Origin: Candidatus Poribacteria bacterium
Lineage (GTDB): Bacteria > Poribacteria > WGA-4E > WGA-3G
Assembly (NCBI GenBank): GCA_026702755.1
Contig: JAPPBX010000088.1
Location: 1 to 55,707 of the forward strand
DNA: 55,707 bases
Direction: 5' to 3'
The notes under the pieces are model-generated. The model did no database searches. It was not told the origin of the DNA and was given only the letters and a program-made list of their open reading frames with translations. A program made the position numbers and the translations under genes. Shown here piece after piece: positions 44,248 through 51,391 of this stretch (positions are counted from its first letter, which is position 1; the number at the start of each line of letters is the position of its first letter).

Positions 44248-44769
44248 ATGTCGCGTATCCCTGCCTTTTCGATGGCAACTCTACTTCTTTTCAACATGAT
44301 TCCTGTTGGTTTCGCACAACAGAATCCCATACAAGCACAAGCAGAAACCGATGCACATAGGGACGTAAACCACGATATGAGAGAAAGTTTGTGGTTTATG
44401 TCAGGACTGGTGGGTAGTAGCGTGGGTTTTGCCGCGGGCGGTGTCGGAGCGTGTTTATCCGGGTTGCTTATAGAAGATACTAATAGTTGTATATATTCTA
44501 TCTCTGAAGACCCGATGGTGAGTTGTAGCATCGCAGGTGCTATCTTTTGCGGGACTTTGGTCGTGCCAGCCGCTGTTTTCATATATCCGCATAATCCAAG
44601 TCCACCGCTGGAGCGACTTCTCGGTAAATCACCGGAATACATCGAAGCCTATCTCCACGCCTATAGATCAAAAACAGTATCGCTTCGGAAAAGGTGGATA
44701 ACGGTGGGGTCCCTCACCTCTAACTTGGGTATGGGCGCGATGCTACTATTCATGATTAACGACTTATGA
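44248..44769 (+). CDS. small glycine-rich membrane protein, family member 3
   Basis: Encodes 173 residues from ATG 44248; an open frame to 44206 exists, but the signal peptide then matches member 4 poorly. It has a signal peptide ending near GFAQQ, then QAQAETDAHRDVNHD, a glycine-rich hydrophobic stretch with GSSVGFAAGGVGACLSG, a second helix with CSIAGAIFCG, and the motif PPLERLLGKSPEYIEAYLHAY, then RKRW and a final helix. It is the first of a tandem pair with member 4 (86 nt apart). Confidence 0.65.
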   Translation: MSRIPAFSMATLLLFNMIPVGFAQQNPIQAQAETDAHRDVNHDMRESLWFMSGLVGSSVGFAAGGVGACLSGLLIEDTNSCIYSISEDPMVSCSIAGAIFCGTLVVPAAVFIYPHNPSPPLERLLGKSPEYIEAYLHAYRSKTVSLRKRWITVGSLTSNLGMGAMLLFMINDL

Positions 44770-44793
44770 TGCTACAATTTTTTGACGAAGCCC

Positions 44794-44814
44794 GGTGCGG
44801 TTAGAAACCGCACC
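44794..44814 (+). repeat. 21-nt perfect hairpin with CCTACCGG tail
   Basis: GGTGCGGTT pairs with AACCGCACC around AGA. TACCGGG follows. It lies between the two tandem small membrane genes and shares length and tail with the copies at 28, 98 and 45501. Confidence 0.75.
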
Positions 44815-44855
44815 TACCGGGACCCCTCACCATTTGCAATTCAAGGAGATGCTTT

Positions 44856-45368
44856 ATGTTCCGTATATCCGCCTTTTTGATGGCAACCTTATTGATTCTC
44901 AGCACGACACCTGTCAGTTTTGCGCAACAGAATTCCGTGCAGGCACAAGCGGAAGCCGATGCGAATTCCGATATGTCAGATACGGCAAAAGCGATGTTGT
45001 TTATGTTAGGTGGGTTGGGTAGCACTGCGGGGTGCCTCATAGGTTGTGTCGGAGGGTGCTTGTTAGGAACACGGATGGATGGAGGATCTGATGTTTTATT
45101 TTCTCCTGCCGAGGTAGGTTGCGCTGCCGCAAGTGCTATCCTTCTTGGTGCCTTCGCAATGCCGCTCGGTGTGGACCTGTATCCACACAACGTAACGCCA
45201 CCACCGGAGCGACTCCTCGGCAAATCTCCTGAGTATGTTGAGGCTTACACCCAAATCTATACATCGAAAATAACATCGCTTCGCAAGAAATTCGTAATTG
45301 CAGGATCTATCGCCAGCAATGTAGGCTTTGCCCTTGCAACGCTGCTGGCGTACACAAGTGCCTTTTAG
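44856..45368 (+). CDS. small glycine-rich membrane protein, family member 4
   Basis: Encodes 170 residues. The signal peptide ends near SFAQQ. QAQAEADANSDMSD follows, then a helix with GCLIGCVGGCLLG, a second with VGCAAASAILLGAFAMP, the family motif PPPERLLGKSPEYVEAYTQIY, and a last segment RKKFVIAGSIASNVGFALATLLA. AAGGAG precedes the ATG. Cysteines flank the glycine-rich helices in all four members. The role is unknown, but conservation of the ERLLGKSPEY motif across copies suggests it is the functional core. Confidence 0.7.
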   Translation: MFRISAFLMATLLILSTTPVSFAQQNSVQAQAEADANSDMSDTAKAMLFMLGGLGSTAGCLIGCVGGCLLGTRMDGGSDVLFSPAEVGCAAASAILLGAFAMPLGVDLYPHNVTPPPERLLGKSPEYVEAYTQIYTSKITSLRKKFVIAGSIASNVGFALATLLAYTSAF

Positions 45369-45379
45369 AGACAAATCAA

Positions 45380-45511
45380 ATGAAAAAGCATCTCAAACTT
45401 ATATTTATTTTCCATGCTTTGTGCCTTGTGTTATTATCTGTAAGCGTTTCACAGAGATGGGTAAAACCGCCCAAAACCAATTACTTTAACATTGCGGATA
45501 GGCGGGGTTAG
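45380..45511 (+). CDS. 43-codon remnant or small secreted peptide
   Basis: ATG 45380 opens a 43-codon frame that starts MKKHLKLIFIFHALCLVLLS, a hydrophobic signal-like stretch resembling the first 25 residues of the LRR proteins at 15157 and 21032. The frame ends in the hairpin at 45501. No ribosome site is clear. It follows a pair of small glycine-rich genes, where an LRR gene would be expected from the pattern elsewhere, so it may be the stub of a lost LRR gene. Confidence 0.3.
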   Translation: MKKHLKLIFIFHALCLVLLSVSVSQRWVKPPKTNYFNIADRRG

Positions 45512-45521
45512 ATACCCCGCC
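45501..45521 (+). repeat. 21-nt perfect hairpin, GGCGGGGT stem
   Basis: GGCGGGGT pairs with ACCCCGCC around TAGAT, and TACCG follows. The stem differs from the 44794 copy at three pairs, yet pairing is kept. A heptad tract begins at 45524 and runs up to the end of the minus-strand oxidoreductase gene. Confidence 0.75.
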
Positions 45522-45551
45522 TACCGCTTGCTGATTGCTGACGGCTAATAA

Positions 45552-46637
45552 CTAAATCTCCGGCACTCTTACTGCAACCTCTTTACCGGCTGCATGTGAA
45601 CGGAAAATACCATCCATAATCACGTTTGTGAGCAATACACCCTCCGGTGGTATCGGCGACGGAGCATCTGCCTTGATGGCTTCACGGAATGCGATCATCT
45701 GTGCCGCCCAGTTATCAGATTGCGGGAATCCGGAGAACTGAATCGTCGTCATCCCTTCTGGTGGGTTCGGTTCCGCAGTTAATCCTTCTGCTTCGACAAA
45801 CTTCTTGAGCTCACCATCATACGCATCGGCATAAATAACCGGTCCACCCAACGAGAAACCCGCTTTCGTCCCAAGATGGAAGTTGCCACCGAGCGAATCC
45901 TGATGCACTGCCCAAGAGATTTTGAACACCATCACACCACCATTTTCAAACCGGACCCACGCCGCGCCGAACTCTTCAACATCCATGATGCCCTTAAATC
46001 TCGGATCCTGCTGCGAGATGTAATCCTCAGTGATCGCGGAGACCCGTACCGGTTTCGGATACCCCATCGCATACAGCGAAGCGTGCATATTGTAGACACC
46101 GATATCAACGGTTGCCCCCGCACCCGCCGTCTTTTTGTAGATAAAGGTATGTCCTGGATTCCCGCGCCGCCTACAGCCCGCAGATTCAGAGTAATAAATA
46201 TCACCAAACAATCCAGCATCGAACGCTTTTCTGATGAATTGGATCCTTGGATCAAACGTGGGATTGAGACCGATTTGTAAGATTTTGCCTGATGCCTTCG
46301 CTGCGCGCACCATTGCGGTCGCATCGGGGAGTGTCGCCGCCATCGGTTTTTCGCAGAGGACGTGTTTACCGGCGTTCAATGCTGCGACTGTCGGTCGCCG
46401 ATGTCCCTGATTGTAAGTGCAGACACTCACACCATCAAGTTCGTCCATTTCAAGCATTTTGTTGTAGCTTGAAAAAGCGTGCTTTCTTGGGACACCCCAC
46501 TCGTCAGCGGCTTGGTTCGCCTTACTCTTGATGATGTCGCAGACCGCGATGATTTCAAAACCGCCTACCTTCTCATAAGTGCTTCGGTGTGCCCGGGAGA
46601 TGCCACCTGTACCAATAATACCAACCTTGACAGTCAT
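45552..46637 (-). CDS. Gfo/Idh/MocA-family oxidoreductase, copy 1
   Basis: Encodes 361 residues. The Rossmann start VGIIGTGGISRAH binds NAD(P), and the EKPMA motif (KHVLCEKPMAATLPDA) and the later Lys/Asp/His region of the substrate domain are present. Such enzymes oxidise or epimerise sugars, inositols or sugar acids. It is nearly the same as the gene upstream (46686) with changes spread evenly, so it arose by tandem duplication. GGAGGG precedes the ATG. In this lineage many such genes exist, usually next to sugar permeases, but none is adjacent here. Confidence 0.9.
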   Translation of the reverse strand: MTVKVGIIGTGGISRAHRSTYEKVGGFEIIAVCDIIKSKANQAADEWGVPRKHAFSSYNKMLEMDELDGVSVCTYNQGHRRPTVAALNAGKHVLCEKPMAATLPDATAMVRAAKASGKILQIGLNPTFDPRIQFIRKAFDAGLFGDIYYSESAGCRRRGNPGHTFIYKKTAGAGATVDIGVYNMHASLYAMGYPKPVRVSAITEDYISQQDPRFKGIMDVEEFGAAWVRFENGGVMVFKISWAVHQDSLGGNFHLGTKAGFSLGGPVIYADAYDGELKKFVEAEGLTAEPNPPEGMTTIQFSGFPQSDNWAAQMIAFREAIKADAPSPIPPEGVLLTNVIMDGIFRSHAAGKEVAVRVPEI

Positions 46638-46685
46638 AATGTTCCCTCCTCATAACAAATTCTGTATAGAAATAGACGCGATTTA

Positions 46686-47771
46686 CTAAATTTCCGGCAC
46701 GCTTACCGCAACCTCTTTCCCCGCCTCGTGTGATCGGAAAATGCCATCCATAATCACATTTGTGAGGAGTACACCCTCTGGCGGTATCGGTGATGGTGCG
46801 TCCGCCTTAACTGCCTCACGGAATGCCGTCATCTGTGCTTGCCAGACATTGACCTCAGGAAACCCGGAGAACCGAATCGTCGTCATTCCCTCTGGTGGGT
46901 TCGGTTCTGCTGTCAATCCTTCCGATTTTACCAGCTTCTTGAGTTCACTTGTATAGGTATCGGCATAGACGACTGGACCATTTAAGGAGATACCCATCTC
47001 TTTACCGAGACAGAAACTGGGACCGAGCGAATCCTGATGAATCGCCCAAGAGATTTTGAATACCATCACGCCACCATCTTCAAACCGCACCCATGCGACA
47101 CCAAACTCTTCGACATCCATAATCCCTCGAAATTGGGGATCTTGCTGTGAGATGTAATCCTCGGTGATAGCAGAGACACGCACCGGTTTCGGATACCCCA
47201 TCGCATACAGTGAATCGTGCATGTTGTAGACACCGATGTCTACGATCGCACCGGCACCTGCTGTTTTCTTGTAGATGAACGTGCGCGCTGGATTCCCGCG
47301 GCGCCTGCATGCTGCAGATTCAGAATAATAGATGTCACCAAGCAGTCCTTCATCGATCACTTTCTTAGCGAATTGGAGTCTCGGATTAAACGTGCTGTGG
47401 ATACCGATCTGCAAGATTTTGCCAGACGCTTTCGCTGCCCGCACCATCGCTGTCGCATCGGGGAGCGTCGCTGCCATCGGCTTCTCACAGAAGACATGTT
47501 TGCCAGCGTTTAGTGCCGCGACGGTGGGTCGCCTGTGTCCTTGGTTGTAGGTGCAAACACTCACCGTGTCGATTTCGTCCATCTCAAGCATCTTGTTGTA
47601 ACTTGTGAAGACGTTCTTTCTGGGGACACCCCACTGGTCGGCAGCTTCGTTTGCCTTGCTTTTGATGATGTCGCACACCGCGACGATCTCGAAACCGCCG
47701 ACTTGTGTGTAAGCTCGCTGATGCGCACGCGAAATACCACCCGTACCCACAATACCGACTCGAATCGTCAT
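46686..47771 (-). CDS. Gfo/Idh/MocA-family oxidoreductase, copy 2
   Basis: Encodes 361 residues. VGIVGTGGISRAH is the dinucleotide loop and CEKPMA the family motif. It shares most residues with copy 1, including the end SHEAGKEVAVSVPEI versus SHAAGKEVAVRVPEI. The most variable stretch (about 250-290, such as FCLGKEMGISLNGPVVYADTYTSELKK) lies in the substrate domain and suggests different ligands. GAGGAG precedes the ATG. It is transcribed first, and the two genes are 48 nt apart, so they likely share a message. Confidence 0.9.
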   Translation of the reverse strand: MTIRVGIVGTGGISRAHQRAYTQVGGFEIVAVCDIIKSKANEAADQWGVPRKNVFTSYNKMLEMDEIDTVSVCTYNQGHRRPTVAALNAGKHVFCEKPMAATLPDATAMVRAAKASGKILQIGIHSTFNPRLQFAKKVIDEGLLGDIYYSESAACRRRGNPARTFIYKKTAGAGAIVDIGVYNMHDSLYAMGYPKPVRVSAITEDYISQQDPQFRGIMDVEEFGVAWVRFEDGGVMVFKISWAIHQDSLGPSFCLGKEMGISLNGPVVYADTYTSELKKLVKSEGLTAEPNPPEGMTTIRFSGFPEVNVWQAQMTAFREAVKADAPSPIPPEGVLLTNVIMDGIFRSHEAGKEVAVSVPEI

Positions 47772-47828
47772 ACTGTTATCTCCTCATGCGTAGAATAGAA
47801 TTGCCATAAAAGTTTAGACGAAATCGGT

Positions 47829-47858
47829 TTGCAATGCAAGGGAAAAATGTGATATACT
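47829..47858 (+). promoter_or_regulatory. sigma70-type promoter for the 602-residue/PIN pair
   Basis: TTGCAA (47829-47834) and TATACT (47853-47858) are 18 nt apart and match consensus at four and five positions. The start would be near 47865, giving a leader of about 35 nt. The leader holds the inverted repeat TTCTATA/TATAGAA (47871-47888) whose second arm touches the ribosome site AAAGGAGG. Confidence 0.55.
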
Positions 47859-47870
47859 TCAAGGTACATA

Positions 47871-47888
47871 TTCTATATGGTTATAGAA
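47871..47888 (+). promoter_or_regulatory. inverted repeat abutting the ribosome site
   Basis: TTCTATA (47871-47877) and TATAGAA (47882-47888) form a 7-bp stem with a 4-base loop. AAAGGAGG begins inside its right arm. The repeat could be an operator for autoregulation or a hairpin that hides the ribosome site. Confidence 0.45.
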
Positions 47889-47899
47889 AGGAGGACCCC

Positions 47900-49708
47900 A
47901 TGAGTGTTAATGGAGACAAGAGGCGACTCTCACAAGCGCAGAACCTGCAGAATGTGCAGAGCACCCAGAAGTTTAACGAGATGCTCACTGTATATCAAGA
48001 ATATGAGGAGGAATATAGCAAACGTTACATTTATTGTGCGCTGATACCATCTGATCACATTGAAGAAGCCCTGTCTGATTCAACGTGGGATTTGGAATTT
48101 TCACAGGGCATGCCCAGTGGTATGGTTTCCTATAAAGGCACTAAAGAAGAACACAAATATCTCCGTTATGGTGTTGACAATGGGGTTGAACCCCTAATCA
48201 TTGGCAGAAATTTTCATAGATTGCGCGATGACTACAGGGAGATATCCGAAGAATTCCGCCTTTTCCATAATCTCCATCACGAAAGAACAACGGATCCATA
48301 CATCAAAATTGATGAAGATGGAAATGAGGAAGTTGTTGCAGTTGTTGAACCGAACCATGTCCGGATCCGACTCAAAGAAATTCGCCAATTTTTGGCGATC
48401 AAGGAGATGCATCTCGCCATTCAATTCATTTTTAATGAAACCTCAACGCAGTCGTTGGAAAGACTCGGGTTCACAGCAGGTGAGGAAGATAGACGAGATG
48501 GGATGATACGTTGGATGCAACGCTATGGGGATCTTGATGGCATTGGTAATTGTGGAGCGTTTAGTCGGTTAGTCGGAAAACGGCTCGTTGAACCGCTGCC
48601 AAAAACCAAGAGTGGTTTCTGGCCTTTTACCGAAGTATCTGAACAGGAATATGCCTCATTTATTATTGATGTCGATGAGAACGGGAATGAAATTAGTTAC
48701 ACGTCCAATCCAGATGAACTAAAAACGCCGGCGGATCCGGGGAATATTCGCGGTGTGGATGAGGAGGCACCGAGTTATCTAACACCCGTTCACTTCCGTA
48801 AGAAAGTCTTAGACAAATACTACCACGAGCCAAGTAAATACTCTGTAGAGGATTCTATCCTTCGCTGCGGTAGTTTATGGAGCGTGTATATTGATAATCA
48901 TCACGATGATATAGTTTGTGCGTGGTTAGGCGATCTCGGACGCGACTTGCCGTCCAGCGAACAGGGACACTGGCACCTACACAATATTCCACCAATAGGT
49001 GGTGTAAGCAAAACATATTTCGCTCGTCAGATTGAAGCACAATTTGCAAATTCAGGCAGACCAGAACATATATTTAAACAACGTTACGACGATTTGCAAA
49101 AAGTGAGTCAAGCACAGTTGGGTTTGCAGTGGTTGTTGCCACTGCAAACTGCCGATGCTCATCACCGACAATCCTTGAGGATTCCTGCTACTGACGAACA
49201 ACGGGATTTTGATAGCATGGTGTTAAGCCTTACTAAGATGCTAATTGACTCTCTGAATGAAAAATCGCTGAGAAAATTGATCTCTTGTGAGAAACAGGAA
49301 GAGTTTAAAGATAAAAGAGGGATTGCTCTTCTTGAAGTTGTCCTGCATTTGAATGAACTTGAAGGTGCTGATGTTCACGTTGCCTTTCTCCGAAAACTTC
49401 AGAACCTTCGCTCAAGTGGGAGCGCGCATCGGAAAGGACGAAACTATCTAAAAATAGCGGAGCATTTTGGGGTTGAAAATCAGAGTCTACGGCATGTTTT
49501 CGCTAACATCCTGAACAGTGCCTCAGACACGCTCGATTACTTCATTATTCTTGTGAATAGCGGACAAATCCGTGAAATCATTAAGAGAAATCAAATTAAG
49601 GCCGCTTACGCTATCCTTGATGAAATGGTTGGATCTGTCGATTCCGGCACAACTGATGCTTCTGTCAATCACGATGAAGTTATCTATGAATTGCAGTCAA
49701 AAACATGA
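47900..49708 (+). CDS. uncharacterised 602-residue protein, partner of a PIN nuclease
   Basis: Encodes 602 residues from ATG 47900, with AAAGGAGG six bases away. No domain that I can name is present. Residues 290-400 contain PSKYSVEDSILRCGSLW, WLGDLGRDLPSSEQGHWHLHNIPP and KQRYDDLQ, a pattern I have met in uncharacterised bacterial and archaeal proteins. The C-terminal 170 residues are helical, and R504-S-S-G-S-A-H510 fits the R-x(4-6)-H motif of HEPN RNases. It has no signal and is cytoplasmic. The stop overlaps the PIN start (ATGA), so translation is coupled. A role as toxin or defence sensor with the PIN protein is inference. Confidence 0.6.
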   Translation: MSVNGDKRRLSQAQNLQNVQSTQKFNEMLTVYQEYEEEYSKRYIYCALIPSDHIEEALSDSTWDLEFSQGMPSGMVSYKGTKEEHKYLRYGVDNGVEPLIIGRNFHRLRDDYREISEEFRLFHNLHHERTTDPYIKIDEDGNEEVVAVVEPNHVRIRLKEIRQFLAIKEMHLAIQFIFNETSTQSLERLGFTAGEEDRRDGMIRWMQRYGDLDGIGNCGAFSRLVGKRLVEPLPKTKSGFWPFTEVSEQEYASFIIDVDENGNEISYTSNPDELKTPADPGNIRGVDEEAPSYLTPVHFRKKVLDKYYHEPSKYSVEDSILRCGSLWSVYIDNHHDDIVCAWLGDLGRDLPSSEQGHWHLHNIPPIGGVSKTYFARQIEAQFANSGRPEHIFKQRYDDLQKVSQAQLGLQWLLPLQTADAHHRQSLRIPATDEQRDFDSMVLSLTKMLIDSLNEKSLRKLISCEKQEEFKDKRGIALLEVVLHLNELEGADVHVAFLRKLQNLRSSGSAHRKGRNYLKIAEHFGVENQSLRHVFANILNSASDTLDYFIILVNSGQIREIIKRNQIKAAYAILDEMVGSVDSGTTDASVNHDEVIYELQSKT

Positions 49709-50115
49709 TTTTTGTTGATACTGGTGCATGGATTGCTATTTACAAGCGGAATGACCGGCACCATCGCGAAGCTATGGCAATTTACAACAACCTACGAGAC
49801 CGCGAAACCCAACTTTTAACCACTGATTATGTAATTGACGAAGCCGTAACTCGACTCAGATATGATACAAACCATTCAGTAGCGGTTGCGTTCCTTGAGT
49901 TTATTGGAAACGCTGAAATGACAGGTGGTCTAACCATTGTAGAAATTGATAAAGATGTGTTTGAGAAAGCAATAGCACTTTTTCGTCAGTATGACTCGAC
50001 ACGATTATCTTTTACGGATTGCACAAGTTTTGTAGTGTGCAGGGAAAATAACATCCGCGAGGCTTTTGCTTTTGATCAGCATTTTGCGATGATGGGGATT
50101 GACTTGCGTCGATAA
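49705..50115 (+). CDS. VapC-like PIN-domain ribonuclease
   Basis: Encodes 136 residues, the normal size for a PIN toxin. Acidic residues of the metal site are all present: Asp5 (FVDTGAWIA), Glu46 (DEAVTRLR), Asp105 (LSFTDCTSF) and Asp124 (AFDQHFAMMGIDL). It would cut RNA with Mg or Mn. VapC proteins usually follow a small VapB antitoxin, but here the upstream partner is a 602-residue protein whose reading frame overlaps by four bases. It may be an orphan VapC, or the nuclease of a two-gene defence unit. The gene is followed by a convergent HNH gene. Confidence 0.85.
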   Translation: MIFVDTGAWIAIYKRNDRHHREAMAIYNNLRDRETQLLTTDYVIDEAVTRLRYDTNHSVAVAFLEFIGNAEMTGGLTIVEIDKDVFEKAIALFRQYDSTRLSFTDCTSFVVCRENNIREAFAFDQHFAMMGIDLRR

Positions 50116-50211
50116 CTCTCTTGTCTTTCACCCATCACTTCATTGGTATCGTGTTCCCTATCAATTAATCGACTATGTTTTGCAGTATCTCCTCTCAAAT
50201 ACTTCGTTAAT

Positions 50212-51165
50212 TCACTGTCTGAAAACTTCCTCACGATGCCATGTCAACGCTTCTTGAGCTGGGTAAAGTTCATTATGCTCAGGCAATAGTATCGACTTAC
50301 CACGCAAGGTCGTTAGCAACCACTCTGTAGGTCCACGCTCTGACATAAGTTCTGAAACGATCACTTCATAGGTCTTCCCCAAGGAAATCAAGCCCACGTC
50401 AAAAGCCCAGTGATGTAGTTGACAGAGAGAAATCCCGTTCCGTACATCGTTATTTCCTGAAACCTTGAACGGAATGATGTGAGCAGCTTCCGTCACACTT
50501 TCTCCATCCATTGTAACAATACGTAATTGGCAAGCAGCACAAGTGTAATCGTATATTCTCATGATTGCTTGACGGAAACCTGCAGTCCGAATTGGATTAT
50601 CTTCTTCTGTTGGTGTCAACGGTTGTAGAGATGAGAACGTTTGTTTAACTTGCTGCAGTAGTGCTTGTCTGTACTCATCAACCTGCTGTTTTTCAGTTAT
50701 AAGACTCTCAATACCTGTTTTAAAATCTGTGAAATAGGTGTCTATAAGGGTTTGGCGGATTACCTCTCGATCATGGGCATTAGTAAGTAAGAAAAAAAGT
50801 TCATCATCAAAACTCGCAGACGCGATCACCTCACGAATACGAGAAGCCGTTTTAAGTTGAGAGGCAACGCTTAATGCTGTTTCATATCCAGAATTTGCGT
50901 GGAGGTGCCAGAATCCCTCGCTTTTTAAGTGGAAAAATGGCATGGCGATGTTAGGTTTCCGATCTGTTACTTTAGTCCAATATTTCAGGAAAGCCTCCGC
51001 CAAATCAGGGGAAAGGACGATTCTGTTTTCAGGAATCTGTCCTTGTTCAATTAGTTCAATAATTGCTAACAATAAAAGGGGTTTATTAGGTGCTGCACCG
51101 CGTGCTCTGTCTATTCGCAATCTTTCCATTTTCTGGATGTATTTTTGTAGGATATTATTAGGCAT
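50212..51165 (-). CDS. HNH endonuclease with ScoMcrA-like N-terminal domain
   Basis: The frame starts at 51174, but the ATG at 51165 has AAAGGG nine bases upstream and is preferred (317 residues). The N-terminus (APNKPLLLLAIIELIEQ, then MPFFHLKSEGFWHLH) resembles the DNA-reading domain of ScoMcrA-type enzymes that recognise modified DNA, such as phosphorothioate. This is a tentative match. A helical middle leads to an HNH nuclease: YTCAAC (Cys212/215), EAAHIIPF, N-G-I-S-L-CQLHHWAFD, with the numbers from the longer frame. All HNH residues are present. It would cut foreign or modified DNA (type IV restriction-like). It converges on the PIN gene, forming a small defence island. Confidence 0.75.
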   Translation of the reverse strand: MPNNILQKYIQKMERLRIDRARGAAPNKPLLLLAIIELIEQGQIPENRIVLSPDLAEAFLKYWTKVTDRKPNIAMPFFHLKSEGFWHLHANSGYETALSVASQLKTASRIREVIASASFDDELFFLLTNAHDREVIRQTLIDTYFTDFKTGIESLITEKQQVDEYRQALLQQVKQTFSSLQPLTPTEEDNPIRTAGFRQAIMRIYDYTCAACQLRIVTMDGESVTEAAHIIPFKVSGNNDVRNGISLCQLHHWAFDVGLISLGKTYEVIVSELMSERGPTEWLLTTLRGKSILLPEHNELYPAQEALTWHREEVFRQ

Positions 51166-51211
51166 CTTTCGCATCCCTTTGGAAGTTCATACGTGGGTGA
51201 TTTTAGTCTGT

Positions 51212-51240
51212 AGTCTAATACCGTTACATGAAAATGTCAA
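51212..51240 (-). promoter_or_regulatory. sigma70-type promoter for the HNH gene
   Basis: TTGACA (51235-51240, minus strand) and TAGACT (51212-51217) are 17 nt apart. The -35 is perfect and the -10 has four of six. The leader to the HNH start is about 40 nt. Confidence 0.55.
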
Positions 51241-51295
51241 TTTTTTGTTTGGCAATTTTCCCAGAATGAAATTTTATGACCCAATTAAATTTTTC

Positions 51296-51324
51296 TTAAC
51301 ATTTCTGTCCAGATGTGTTATCCT
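51296..51324 (+). promoter_or_regulatory. sigma70-type promoter for the exported protein gene
   Basis: TTAACA (51296-51301) and TATCCT (51319-51324) are 17 nt apart and match the consensus at five and four positions. It points to the gene at 51392, whose ATG has AAGGAGG upstream. Confidence 0.45.
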
Positions 51325-51391
51325 AAATTAGACGATGAAGGTTAGATAACATTAAAACCGATTTGAAATTGCAGACAAGGAGGAATAAAGA

